Source: Baylisascaris procyonis
Lineage: Eukaryota; Nematoda; Chromadorea; Rhabditida; Ascarididae
DNA length: 64,000 bases
Assembly: GCA_037389465.1 (NCBI GenBank)
Contig: JAZARR010000171.1
Span: 744,001-808,000 of the forward strand
Reading direction: 5' to 3'
Below the pieces are notes generated by a model, which saw nothing but the letters and a program-made list of their open reading frames with translations, was not told the origin of the DNA and made no database searches. Below are positions 17,501-29,963 of the stretch, one piece after another. The translations under genes and the position numbers were made by a program. Within the stretch, counting starts at the first letter, position 1. Each line of letters opens with the position of its first letter.

Positions 17501-17902
17501 ACGTACATACACACACAGACACGCAGACACACATAAACACAGACACCCACACACACAGACACACACAGACACAAAGACACAGACAGACACACAGACACAC
17601 ATACACGCAGACACACACACATAGACACACACTGGCATACAGACACACACAAACACAGACACACAGACACACACAGACACAGAAACACAGACACCGACAC
17701 ACACTGACGCACCGACAGACAGATAGTCACAGAAACACACACAGACACAGACACACAGACACAGACACACACAGACACACAGACATACAGACACAAAGAA
17801 ACAGACACAGACACACACACAGACAGACACACACAGACACACAGACACACAGGCACACACAGACACAAAGACATACAGACAGACAGACACACAGACACAC
17901 AC

Positions 17903-20030
17903 AATTTGCTCAGCTGTTCATCCATAATGTCTATGAGTTGCATGAAGGATGCTTAGTTGCGTAATGTGACGAGTGAGCATCGCTGACCACTGAAGTATGG
18001 ACATTCACCTTCTTATGTGATCGCAATATGAATTCTCTTCAACATCCACATAAGAATACATTTACACATGCATAATGATAATCCATCGAATAAGCCAGGA
18101 TGGTAGATACAGACGACAGAACGTTGATTCACCAGCATTCGCCGAATTACTATAAACACTTACAACCACAAACAAAACCACGTCGAACATCCACCAATTA
18201 ATATACATTTCAGGCCGAACCAAGTTGCTGATGACAATGAACTTTCATAGAACAAAGGTCCGAGAAGTGCGTTCCTGATGGCACATGCCCGATAGGTTCC
18301 GTTTGCTTGGACTCTGATGTGGCGGATTTCTGGCACGAAATTGCTATGGGACATAGTCCGAATTTCGTCTGAATTCGTATCGCGATCGTATTAGAGATAA
18401 GATGCACTTCTCATCAAGACGGAAAAAGGCTTAGAATGATCAAAACCATTGCGCAACAAATCAAGAGCTCGAGCATCTCATGTCGAATTGACAGCTCGAG
18501 CATCCGAAGAGGGATTAGGTTTCGACGTAATATCTCCGTTTGCTCAGCCATCCACGATTGTAAACCTAACGTTAGGGAATTGTTATGGCAAACAACTCAA
18601 TTTAGAGTCCATCGTCGTAGTGATTAATAAAACGAAAGAGATCGATAATACTGCAACAACATGGGTCCTTTATACATCTCTTGCGAACCTTACCGTAACC
18701 AATACCGACTTACAGTAGCCCTATCACAAGATAGACATTTGACAGTACAACAACCCGGTCTTGCGGCGATTATTCGTTGGTAAATTTTATCGTCAAAGAT
18801 CACAGGATGTATTCGCAAAATAGAAAACAATCTGATAGGAATTGAAATGACACGAGCTGACCTGGAAAATAACAAATCATTCCACTTAAAAAACAAAACA
18901 TTCCTTCAACTGTCCCAAGTATACACCGTATAGTCCCATTTGTATCGGCACCTTTTGCACCACCTATGAAACTCACACTTCTCTTTTGCAATATCAATTC
19001 AATATTTCAACCTTATAGTGCATGGCCCCATAACTTTGGTGCATAGTCTTACTTCGTGCATTCTTAGCAAATATCTATTCTTCCAACGGTCGTTTACTGC
19101 GTCTCTGCTCATAGCCAGGTGACTTCTGTTTTTGCCTTAAAAGATTGTTTCTTTTTTCTTAACTTCGTTTTCCCGGAGAAACATATTCATCTGGGTCTAT
19201 ATTGCCGTTGTACGCATAAAGGACTTTACATCAGTATTATCTCAGTCAACACTTTTAACGTTTTTGATATATGGATCATATTTTCTTTATAAAACTTTCA
19301 AAAAATTTGCAATAAATGTTCTCTATTCAAACAGATTAATGATTTCTAAAAAACTCCACACAGAAGACGGTGAGGAAATAATAAAAGCTGATTCCTTAAG
19401 GGAAAGCAGTCAATATCAATCTTAAAAGTGGTTCAGTCCTATAAATCTCGAAAGTTTTTCAGCGCCATCGACCCAGAAAAACTTTTTAACCTCGACAACC
19501 TCCAAAAATATCAATGGTCAACATTCAATACCTACGAAAGTATCGCCTCATGGCTATTAATAGCAAATGCCTTAACTATCTAACGCAAACAACAAGGGCG
19601 TTTTCCTCGCCTCTGCTGATCCAGTCCACCGGACCAACCTCTCATTTCTGTCATCATACTCCCATTCCTTCTCATCGAAACCGAAAAATTGCAGCTCCCT
19701 CAGTCGTTGACATAACAAGAAGAGACAAATCGAAGCACTCCCCTAAGCCTTGCTGCAATCTTCAATGACTTTCTCGCCGTCTCAATCAGATGACGCAGAA
19801 AAGTAACATCCTTATCTAGAAAATGTCTCACATTTTCTGCCAAAATTCTAAAGCTTAGTAATTAATCAATAAGCCATGAATACTTCTTAGATCCAATAAT
19901 CCTTCCCACTCGAAAATCCTTCATCAATTTCCGCAGCAACCTTTTCATCCTTTCAGATGTATTTTCGTCTACCCCAATGACCGTTTTCTCTAGTGGTTCA
20001 AAGTAAAACGCGATAATCGACCGCAGCAAA
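17903..20030. other. Unique flank between satellite and etc-1; no gene recognised
   Basis: Satellite sequence stops at about 17902 and ordinary mixed sequence begins. Short frames of 60 to 90 codons occur on both strands, for example 18449-18718 plus and 19514-19768 plus, but none shows a family signature. The part next to 20030 should hold the 3' untranslated region of the HECT ligase. A minus-strand frame at 19862-20104 overlaps the last coding exon out of phase and then runs into this presumed UTR, so I do not call it a gene. Confidence 0.6.
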
Positions 20031-23000
20031 TCACGAGAGTTCAAATCCAGCCGCCGAATTGATCGCAAGCATAAGCTTTCTTTTAAGAGTTTCCGTATCC
20101 ACATATACCGGTAATTTCAGCAAATTCATACACGTAGCCGCAGTGGGCAATTTGTCCGGCTCGTGCACCAGCTGAATGCCCATCGGTGGAGTGAGTGCCT
20201 ATAATGACAGAGCCTTATTTTAGCTGAACCACCCTAACGATCACAGAATATTTATACAATTTGAAACAATGCAGGAACCGGTACTCGTCTGTCAGTAACA
20301 CGATGTATACTTCGCCTTAAGGTCTTCAATATGTTCCTCAACTGTTCGATACATTTGCATACTGTTATCGCATGATACCGTTTGGTCATTTGAAGGCACG
20401 TGGGTTTCGAGGCGTTACTGTCACATGTGATAGGCAAAGGTCCATTCACGCAAGCGCTAAAGGAAGGAGACACTTGCCTCCAACGCCTGGCTCAGTAAGC
20501 CACCAAAACAAAACAGATATGTCCAATCAATTCGTATTAGTATGAAGGCCGAATTTAGGTTATTATACCATATAAGACCTCTGCTCGGAGATACCTGTAC
20601 CAATACCAGGCTGATGCAAGCGTTTATGCAAGCAAACTTATGACCTTTACTCCCGAAGGTTACCCATTTTATATTGCACAGGTGCGCTTATCAAACAGAT
20701 GCGGTAAACAATCACGACGTCCAAATAAACTGACCTTGAAGCCGATAAGAGGCGGACGGGAGCAACCAGTAATAAATTTGAGCAATTTTTTCTTGTTGGG
20801 CGGAGAGAATTCGTTGATGACGGCCCAAAAAAGATCCGCATATAACCTGTCGTGCTCCGCTAGAAGGATTGAACATGTACCAATAAAGGCAACTCTATAG
20901 CAATTTCTCAGAAACCGACCGTTTATAAAAATGAGCACCTCCATAGGTTTAGATCGTTTCATACCTTTCTGCCCTCCCTTCTTCTTCCCCCTTTACAAGG
21001 AAATCGAAAAAACCACATCATATAAATCTGCACTGCGAGTGATTCGTGGACAATCGTATCCTCTCGCTTATAAGAATGAAATAACGACAATCTTGTTTGC
21101 ATTGCTTAGAGAGGAGGAACTTCAAGAAGTGAAACCTTCAGCTTAGAGGTGATTCAAATGGTTTTATTGTTGGAAGCACATCCCTTACGGAAAATGAAAG
21201 CATTCTTTTTTAGCTTCGTGACACAAGACTCGAAGATGCGCTCTACCTGAACTAAACTTTTCAATTTCCTAAGTTTTTTGTGAATGCTGAACTTAGATTA
21301 TGTGATGACAGGTTTTAGAGGACGTGTCTGATATGGTGACTTAGTGATGGATTATATGTTGGAAGTTGCCTTATTTTGAGATAGTTCAAAACCACATATA
21401 CTAAAAGATAATGATGAGATGAAATTTCTACCGAAGAACATATCAGCGAAGAAAAAAATCGGGAAAGGAGCGAAAAGAAGGAAACAGAAGGAAAATATCC
21501 GTAGCATGCACATGGAAGAGGCATAAGGAAAGAATATATCTGCAGGAGGAAATTGCTCAGATCGGTTATTTGAATCAGTGGGACTGCGATCAACCTATTA
21601 CAGCCGGGCCAAGGTTTTATGCACATTCTTACATATGGACTAATCCTAGCCAATGAAAAGAATCGCTAACTGCTTTAACCTCTTATCATACCATTGCAGT
21701 TGACAAATTACGCGCAAAATTAATCCGTCACTCTTCATTATATAGAAATGAATAAAAAAATCAATGAGAAAACAAACATTTAATATTGTGTATAGTGGTG
21801 AATTTTTTGAGATCATCGAAATCAATTTCTGCATCAACTCCACCGATTAATATCGATATTTCATTCGATGAAAACATCCGAAGCCAATCCGGATCCAATA
21901 CAGCGCGAACGCCAGCTCGCATTGACGCGATCATAGGTGAAAGCTGTAATTATATAGACACAAAAGGTTAGAAAAGAAATTGTATTTTGACACAAATGAA
22001 AAATGCAAGAAGTCGTAGACTATAGCGATTGCTCGGCCAACGTTGAAAGAACATATCGACAGGAAAGAGGGGAAAATAAAATAATTAGAAATCATCAAGA
22101 TCAATAAAAGACTTTTTACAGCGATCCGTTTCCTAATAAAGTGAGAATAAAGAAACAATAAATCACCCGTTTCGACAAGAAATAATTGACATAAAGGACG
22201 ATATACTCGGCACGATTATCTGCTGTCACTTTAATTTCACTTCCATGCCTCTTCAAATCGACCTTCTGAAAATTGATATCCATATGAAGAGTTTACATCT
22301 TCCATTTAGATCGAACATAAAACTTTAAGATACCTAAATAAATTCTCGAACGAACTACTGAATTTCTATTCCAATAAAAGTACTTGCATAAAGATTTGCA
22401 TAGAATATACTGAATTTTACAAGATATACAAAGATAAAAGTATTCAAATGCATAAATATTTGTTAGAAACTGAAAATGTGCACTAGTGGCACTCTCAAAG
22501 GCCCTTTCATTAATAACTTAAAAAAAAAGAAATCCGGGACACTGGTTATAATCGAATTTTGGTCCCACAACTGTTCTTTTCGACGAAGACGACTTTTTTT
22601 GAATGAGAGGATGTCCCTGTAAAACATATGATAACTAACGTCCCATTAATATGTTCCTTTAAGAAAGAAAGCCATTAAGATGCAGAATTTACCTCAGTGG
22701 CACCAAGATTATCTATGAGGACGCTGAAATCAAGTTCAAGTGCATCAACCTCTTCGGGAGGGCAACACTTCAAGAATTTGAGATTATTGTATACCAGCGG
22801 ATCATACGACTTCACATACTCGAGGTCCAACAGACTATCGCCTGAACTACCCAACCACTGCGCCAGAAAGAAATCCGCAAAGCGGATTTCCGCTAGCTGT
22901 CCTTCGTAGATCAACTGAAATAACTCATCGTACAACAATCATATATAAAATAACTTACATCTTACTTTTCGAATTCAAATCTTGGGGCTTTCATTTTCGC

Positions 23001-26000
23001 GTTATTTAAGAGGGCTCCTGTTCAAGAAGAAATTCCAGTCAAGGAGACAAGAAATGGGAAATAAAAGGAATAATTTTCACTAATTTATTTTCTTCATTCT
23101 ATTTTTCACTTTTACAAGTACTTAAGTTATTTACTGTGTAAGCATAGTGAAGTGCTAGACTAAACAGTGTTTATGCCGAATTTCATCACATAAAATTTCG
23201 AGACTCCCTTAGCAGATACTTGGAATGAATCTTGAATATTTGCTTCTTGCAGAAAAAGGCTTGCATAAGCAATTAGCTGCTTGCTTTCATAGAGAAACGA
23301 AGTTTATATTTTTCACACTGCTCTCGTACAGGATTCTATTCAATGTTAACCCACCATCCATGCAAATATGGCTCGGTACATCCTTCAGCCCGAATAAGGT
23401 ATCACTACCTCCAAGGGCATAACACATTTTTTCCTGAACCAATGTGATCTAGCATATCTACCTTATCACAAGCATTATCCTGATTCATAAGAATGGTTAT
23501 TTCATTCGCAATCTCAAAATCGAATCTGCCATGCTACGCATGAGCTGTTTATTAATTTGAACATTCAGTTGCAAAACTTCCATCTCAACTTAAAATAAGA
23601 TTAGTGATGACACCATATAGATGTAATGGTATTCAACAGAAATTTAATGATGGGTGAGATTTGCACTAGTTGAAATACAACTGAGACCGATCACCGCCAA
23701 GCATAGACAATGATCGGTGATCGACAGCTATAGAAATAATCCCATTTGCGTTGTTTCGTTAAATTTGCCAATTTTTTAATTGTCGCATTTTGTACTGCAC
23801 TTGGCTAGTAAAGAAGTTTGCAAAATATAAATATTACTACGAATTTAGCTCAAAATTATGACATTATGCCTAAAGAATTCTGCAGTCGACTTATATAACA
23901 GCACCCTCTAACAACTACTCTTTCAAAATATAATCATCGAAATAATGTTATTGATGAAATGATGTCGTTGCATTCACATAATCTTATAAACTACTATAAA
24001 AACTTAGTGAAAAACTTAGGGGTTGTGGATATCACAAAGAAAGGAGTTATATATAGCAAGGATGAGTTAATTTGCTGAAAAGCGCCAACACTATTTCGGC
24101 GTTAGAAGATTACTCTAGGCTATCGGATAAAAAATACCATGACAACGAAACAAATGAGGCTTTTCAAGTCAACGAGACTAGCATTTCCTTTGAAGAGCTC
24201 AAATTCCTAAGGGCTATTAAAATCTACCAATTCAAATGTAAGCTAAGTTTATTCAGAAATGCGAAATGATATATAGAGCAATGAGGGTTTTAGACCGGTC
24301 CTAATGTTAAAGATATAGCAGCGATTAAAATGCGTGAAGTTCCAATCAACAAGTGAGAGAATAGAAAAGCGAGAAATATGCTTGATTCCAGATTATATAG
24401 CATATTTATATTAAATATTATAAACTCTATTAATCCTTAGCTTTATTTTCCTATACGATTATTCATCAGTTGAATATTTCTTCCGAAATTAAAAGTAGAT
24501 AATAATATTGCATCAATCAATGCCGAAGTCGTGATCTCCCCTTTGAGGAAAATGGAAAATTGTAAAAGAAAAACTTTAAAAAAGAGGAAAAAAAACTGAC
24601 TATTAACATTCCGCAAACTCGACAAATAAACTGACGATTGATCGATACTTCGCAGTATAAAACATGTCATGATAAATTAGAATTGCAAAAATAACGACTC
24701 ACTTTTGCAATGATTCGCCCAATAAAGTAGAAATGATCTTGAAAATTCGACGGATAGAGAAATGGTGCAAGTGGATTAGGATAAAGTAAATGGTCGTGGG
24801 TGGTTGCAAAAAATCCTCGCGATGGATCTAGAGCCGTTTGAATGAGTTCCGCTAAAAACTCTCTGAAAATGCCTCCTCCATCGATACCTGCCTCATCCAA
24901 TCCCACCCAATTCACCATTTGAACACGAATCGGTCGTCGCATATCAGGTACTGAAACTAATAATGATCAAAAAAGTAAATAATAAGTCCGGGAAAGAATC
25001 GGTTGGATCCAATCTCTCCGATCGCCCACATAAGTACGATGCCACGGCGACTGTGCTGTGTTAGATTTGGTCTGCGTAAACTTGCTAATGGATTTCGAGA
25101 AGACAAAATGGATTATGCGCACGAACTTCAAAAACCCCTCAACTCATAGCCTATAAAGCCAACCTTTATTATACTTATATTTCATGAATAAGGACAGTTG
25201 CTGTCAAGTGGCCGCATACAACACAAAAATATTCATCTTCTGGCTATGCGTCATTTACTCACCACAGCGGTGTTAGACATGATCCGAACATACAGATTGC
25301 AATTAACTGCCTACGGTCAAACGCCGCTTATGCGTAATGAGGAATTCGTGGCCTGCAGGGTACCAGAAAGTGTGCGGTAAGGGCAGTTGCACGAGCGAGA
25401 CTCGCTCGTGCAGCTACCCTTACCGCACACTCTGAAGTTGAGTCATGTGCTTAACGCTTCGTAAGGAACGAATCCCTCCTGCTGCTATAAATGCCTCATG
25501 TTTATCTCGCGTATACAGGTAACTGATTCCCATGTTAATGGATAGATAGACCGTGACAGCCACATACGATAAATTCCATATCCCTTCAGAAGATGCTTTC
25601 ATTTCTCTTTCTTCCTGCAACTAACGGACGAATTTTTCATATTTTTTGTTCTACTTCGCACTTGTATCGACATTCATTGTAAGCTGCTGACTTTGCCGGC
25701 ATCGAATTTGCAATCCTACATAATGCCGGCAAATTGCGACTTTGGTGCAAATAATGAATATATTGCTGAAAAGTCCATTCAGTTTCGTTGATGAATTCTG
25801 ACTTTTGAAGTCTCGCCAGCTAAAAAGCTACGCATTAGCCCAATCTCGTGGCCAAGGGGTCACAGATTCTCCACCTCATAATCAAGCAAACCAATGCAGG
25901 AATCCGTGAATTGCTAAGGTACCAGATGGCAATCCGTGATCCCTTACCGTCCTCATGCGACTTGCCACTGCGTTCGTATACTAAAGCACTCAGAAAAGAA

Positions 26001-29000
26001 CCGTTGTGTTTCAGAATAAAAAGGGAAAACAAGCACAAGTGTGCATAAGCTGTTTAAGGTCTGCTGATGAAATGTATAATTCTTGGCTCTGCTATTACGA
26101 TATCGACGTATAATTCATAACAACTCGAAAAATCAAGCTGCCAACAACTGAACAAAACAAAGAAAATGGTGGTTAAATTCTCCAACAAAGATAAGAATGT
26201 TCAGGAAGTGACATAATGCAATCACTGAAATAAACCAAATATAATGAGTAATGAAAAATTAATAAGAAACCTTTTAGTGGAGAGAGATTCCAGAACGCAT
26301 CCTCATAGAGCGTTGATCGATGAACGATAACGTGATAAGCATCATGCACTGCAATATACAACCATCAATCAAACACATTTGCATATAAACTTCAGCAACT
26401 GAAGAAGAATCGAAGAATGAATATGGCTAGTTGAAATAGCCGTTTATTATGAACGGATCATTTGAGTAGGTTACCAGAAGTAATAATAAAGTATTCATAT
26501 AAGAAGAGTAAAATGGAGCTGAGAAAATAATCTAATGCAACACAAGAAAAACAGCGCTGCATCAAAGAGCTAATCGTACATTGGCTTCGAGCTTAAACTA
26601 CCTTCTGCGAGAAATAAAATTTTTAACTTGTCGTGGAGAAGGAATTTCAAGGAGGAGAGGAGGGGATGGAAGGTGAATGGAAAGACTGAAAAGGTTTGAC
26701 AAGACATCTTTCGGGCAAAAATATCAGTAAAGTGAAGTTTTCGGATAGCAATCTCATCAAGAAAGCAGTAGGGAAAAATAGCATTGCCTCGACCTCTTCT
26801 TACCCCAACTAAAAAGGCTAAGACGCGCAAAGATAAGATAACAAGTGCAAGCAAAAAGGACATTCGAAGCATGCAACAACATTGATAAAACAATATAATA
26901 ATAAACATCGTCTGCTACCACTTACTTCAAAGCATTCTTGTTAGACATTCATCTCCATTAAAACAATATCCAACTAGTTATATATCCATTTTTTAAAAAT
27001 CCTCTTTATGTTGAATTATTCAATTTCAAATCCACGGCCTATTTCGGTTTGAAAATGGTAGATTCGGATGGAGTAAAGGGGAGTAAAACTGCAAACTTAT
27101 AACATTTGAAAGGATAAATCAAAATAACGTACCATAGCTGTCAGCTCCACTTTGTCGTCTATCTTGGTTGATTAACTCTGTGAACATCTAAAAATCATCT
27201 CGAAATATTCATGAGCAAATCACTAATCACTTCCGCTTTCATGAAAAGTTAAATAAACGCCGCGGTTCTGGATGAGGCTTGAATATTCGAACCTTGATGG
27301 TGCAACTTTCACTCAGAAGTTGGGAATTATTTCAGTTAGATAAGTTCGAGAGAAAAAACTTATCTAGAATAGGTTTAAACAACTGTTTAAACAACAACAA
27401 CTTTAGCAAAATAATTACTGACAGAAAACGGAAAAAAATATTTCTACCCGTTGTGCTTCTTAGTAATGACAAGTTTTTATGGCCATAATTGGCCATAATA
27501 GGGCAATGAAAAAACCGGAAGAGAACGGCGAAGTTTTTAAAAAATAAATGCGCATCATGTTCCTCATAAATAAAGCTCATAATATATTTAAGTCGATAAG
27601 CGATCATTCAACCAAATGAGTAAAGGCCGTTGCTTCATATGCAAAAATATGCAAATAAAATATCAGATCTATACCCACTAAAATAAAAGTACGCCATCGG
27701 CACGAAAGTACTCACCTGCCTTAATACTTTCTCTTCTCCTTTCTTAGTCTCCTCAACCTTATTCTAAACAGAAAATTTACCTGGACGCGATGCATGAACG
27801 GGATCACAAACGGAATTGACTGCAATATAGAAATATTTCTTAGTTCAGCAGCTGTTGGTGGCTCTTCATTGGCGTTTTCTTCGTTTTCACGAAGTAGCAA
27901 CCGAACGAACTGGAATGGTCTTTCCCTTGTTCGACGCCGTCCTTTACCCGCTCTCCACATTGACTAAACAATTCGCTTGAATCAATTGAAGAGGGATACA
28001 ACAACACAATTAAAATAAGAAAAAAAAAACTATAGTGCATTTAAATGCGCATAGTCATTTTAGCGCAATTTCCAGCGCTAAACTCCTACAAAACATCCAC
28101 TGATGCGAATGTAGCCAGCTTTGGTGGTAAAGGCATAAGAAAAAATGGGCAAATAAAGAAACTAAAATGATGAAATTTTGATAACTGTATGTCATATATT
28201 AAAATACAACCACATCGAATCGGTGACTATGGAAGAAATCGAATAAGGAATATAATGGAGGAAAAAACATCTAGATCATGCCACTAAAGGTTGAAATGTT
28301 TTAGAAAAACCAACAGATGAAATACGCAAATTTTCAAACGCTAAATCAAACGCCAAGTCACCGAAGGAGGCGAACTCAACCTTTCCTCTTACATAGTTGC
28401 TCTTTTCACCGACATCTTTCTTACAACTAGTTATCAATAAAAAAAGAGAATAACCCTCTATGACATGATTATGGATGCATTGATAAGCTGACGTGCCGAT
28501 GATTATCAAGGAAATAAAAATAAAGAGAAAAAGGTAAACGTACGGTATTCATAACGACCTGTCGATTATGAGTCGACCAAAACTCATTCGACATGAAGTG
28601 CAAACGGCTGTCACGTTCGTATAGCACTTTCGTTATCGATGCAACATTCTCAAATAAAGCATTAGTTGTAAGCTGCTCTCCCATCTTTACTTATCCATCG
28701 CCTCTCTCATCTGTTGACCCTTAAACTTCTACATCTCACTTCTATTTAATTATATTGCAACTCCAACTCCATTCCAGCCATCTTCACAGAACACCTCACT
28801 TTGCGTATTATCAAAAATGCAATCTTATCACGGTGACAAGCAATTATCAGACGATCTCAACTCTTTGAAAGAAAGCTGCTCTATTCGTTTATTAACAATG
28901 CGCAAGCAAATCCATATAATATCGAATCCAGCTAACCAACAGAGAATGTCGCAACTCACAATGAGCGCACGAATGCAAAAATTCTCAGGAAAAAGTGGAT

Positions 29001-29930
29001 AGAATGCGCAATATAGAAATGAAGGAAAAAAAAGTTGAAGGTGAGATAAAACAAAAACGGAAAAAATAGAACCGAAGAAGTAAAAAAAATGGATAAGAAC
29101 ACTTCCAAGGAGGCATCGAATCAAACTCTCATAACTGAAGGGACCCATTCTTTAATAATGATCTGGAAAACCTGATCGCAAGTGCTCGATTTCAGCTTTA
29201 ATTCACGAACCTTTCAGATTGAGAATAGGCATCAATGAAACGGCTTAAAAGCTGTATTTTATATTGAAATAGAAAATAAGTGTACCTTGAAAAGATCAGC
29301 CCATTTCGGTCGCTTATCCGGCGATTCGGTTACATTCGTTGGAAAGGCACTAACGTTGACCGGATATGCAACATCGATTAGACCCAAAGTCAGATCACTG
29401 AAATCCTTTCATATTTTTATGTCACCCCTCAAAATCTGCGTGTTACAATCATACCAATGTTACAATCATACATGGTCGCAGAGGTGAGGTAAGGAAGGGA
29501 AAAGATACCCGATCAAGAGATCTCAAATAACCATTCACTAGGAAGTTTAAATCTTCATACGACTAAATAAATGGTATATCACAGTGCTGAAGACTTCATA
29601 TAAACAATGGATAGAAAATAAAAGCTGAAAGGGTATGAAGGGAGAGAAGGATGACCTAAATATCCATTGATAACATATATAAGGGATCGCTTTTCTATTG
29701 TCTATGCACTATGCATAATTAAATTCGTTTCATGAAAGCTCTTTTTTGCCTTCACCTCGCGAATTTTTCAATTCTTCAATAGCATAGCGATCTGTTATAC
29801 GGGCACGAGCCTAATGGCAGTTAACTCTTTCCTTAAACAAATAAACTTCATAACTACAACCAATTGCTATAATTTTATCTTCTCAAGACCAGACTTATAT
29901 GTTTTCAAAAGAAATTAAATAAGTAAATAA

Positions 29931-29963
<33 letters not shown>

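Larger units (their letters stand above)
1061..17902. repeat. CAGACACA-type satellite, about 16.8 kb
   Basis: The plus strand is an almost uninterrupted mixture of CAGACACA, CAGACA and CACACAGA units with scattered variants (GATACA, CATACA, GGCACA, GACGCA). T is rare on the plus strand, so stop codons are rare on both strands. This explains minus-strand frames of up to 1821 codons reading only C, V, S, L and P, and plus-strand frames reading H, T, R, D and Q. Rare landmark variants recur at multi-kilobase spacing, which shows higher-order duplication inside the array. The array ends at about 17902 and unique sequence follows. I regard it as non-coding satellite DNA; some duplicated blocks could be assembly artefacts. 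Confidence 0.95.

Noticed and set aside
1061..17902. Giant Cys/Val/Ser-rich proteins on the minus strand and His/Thr/Gln-rich ones on the plus strand
   Set aside because: They are translations of a simple repeat with almost no T on one strand; every frame is open and no domain is present.
1061..17902. CRISPR-like array
   Set aside because: The repeats have no unique spacers of constant length and no cas genes lie nearby; the context is eukaryotic.
19441..19595. Plus-strand frame beginning near FFSAIDPEKL as a transposon fragment
   Set aside because: It is short, lacks a start and matches no family motif I know.
19862..20104. 80-codon minus-strand frame as a separate gene
   Set aside because: It overlaps the last etc-1 exon in another frame and then follows the presumed 3' UTR; the exon frame has the true HECT ending GFELS and a stop.
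21786..21971. Plus-strand 61-codon frame
   Set aside because: It is the antisense shadow of etc-1 exon 19.
25420..25620. 66-codon minus-strand frame and its 60-codon plus-strand neighbour at 25198-25380 as genes
   Set aside because: Both run into the 63-bp palindrome and end in the same SVR-stop because of it; neither has recognisable homology.
29287..29487. Plus-strand 66-codon frame
   Set aside because: It lies opposite etc-1 exon 11, whose sense frame aligns to UBE3C.
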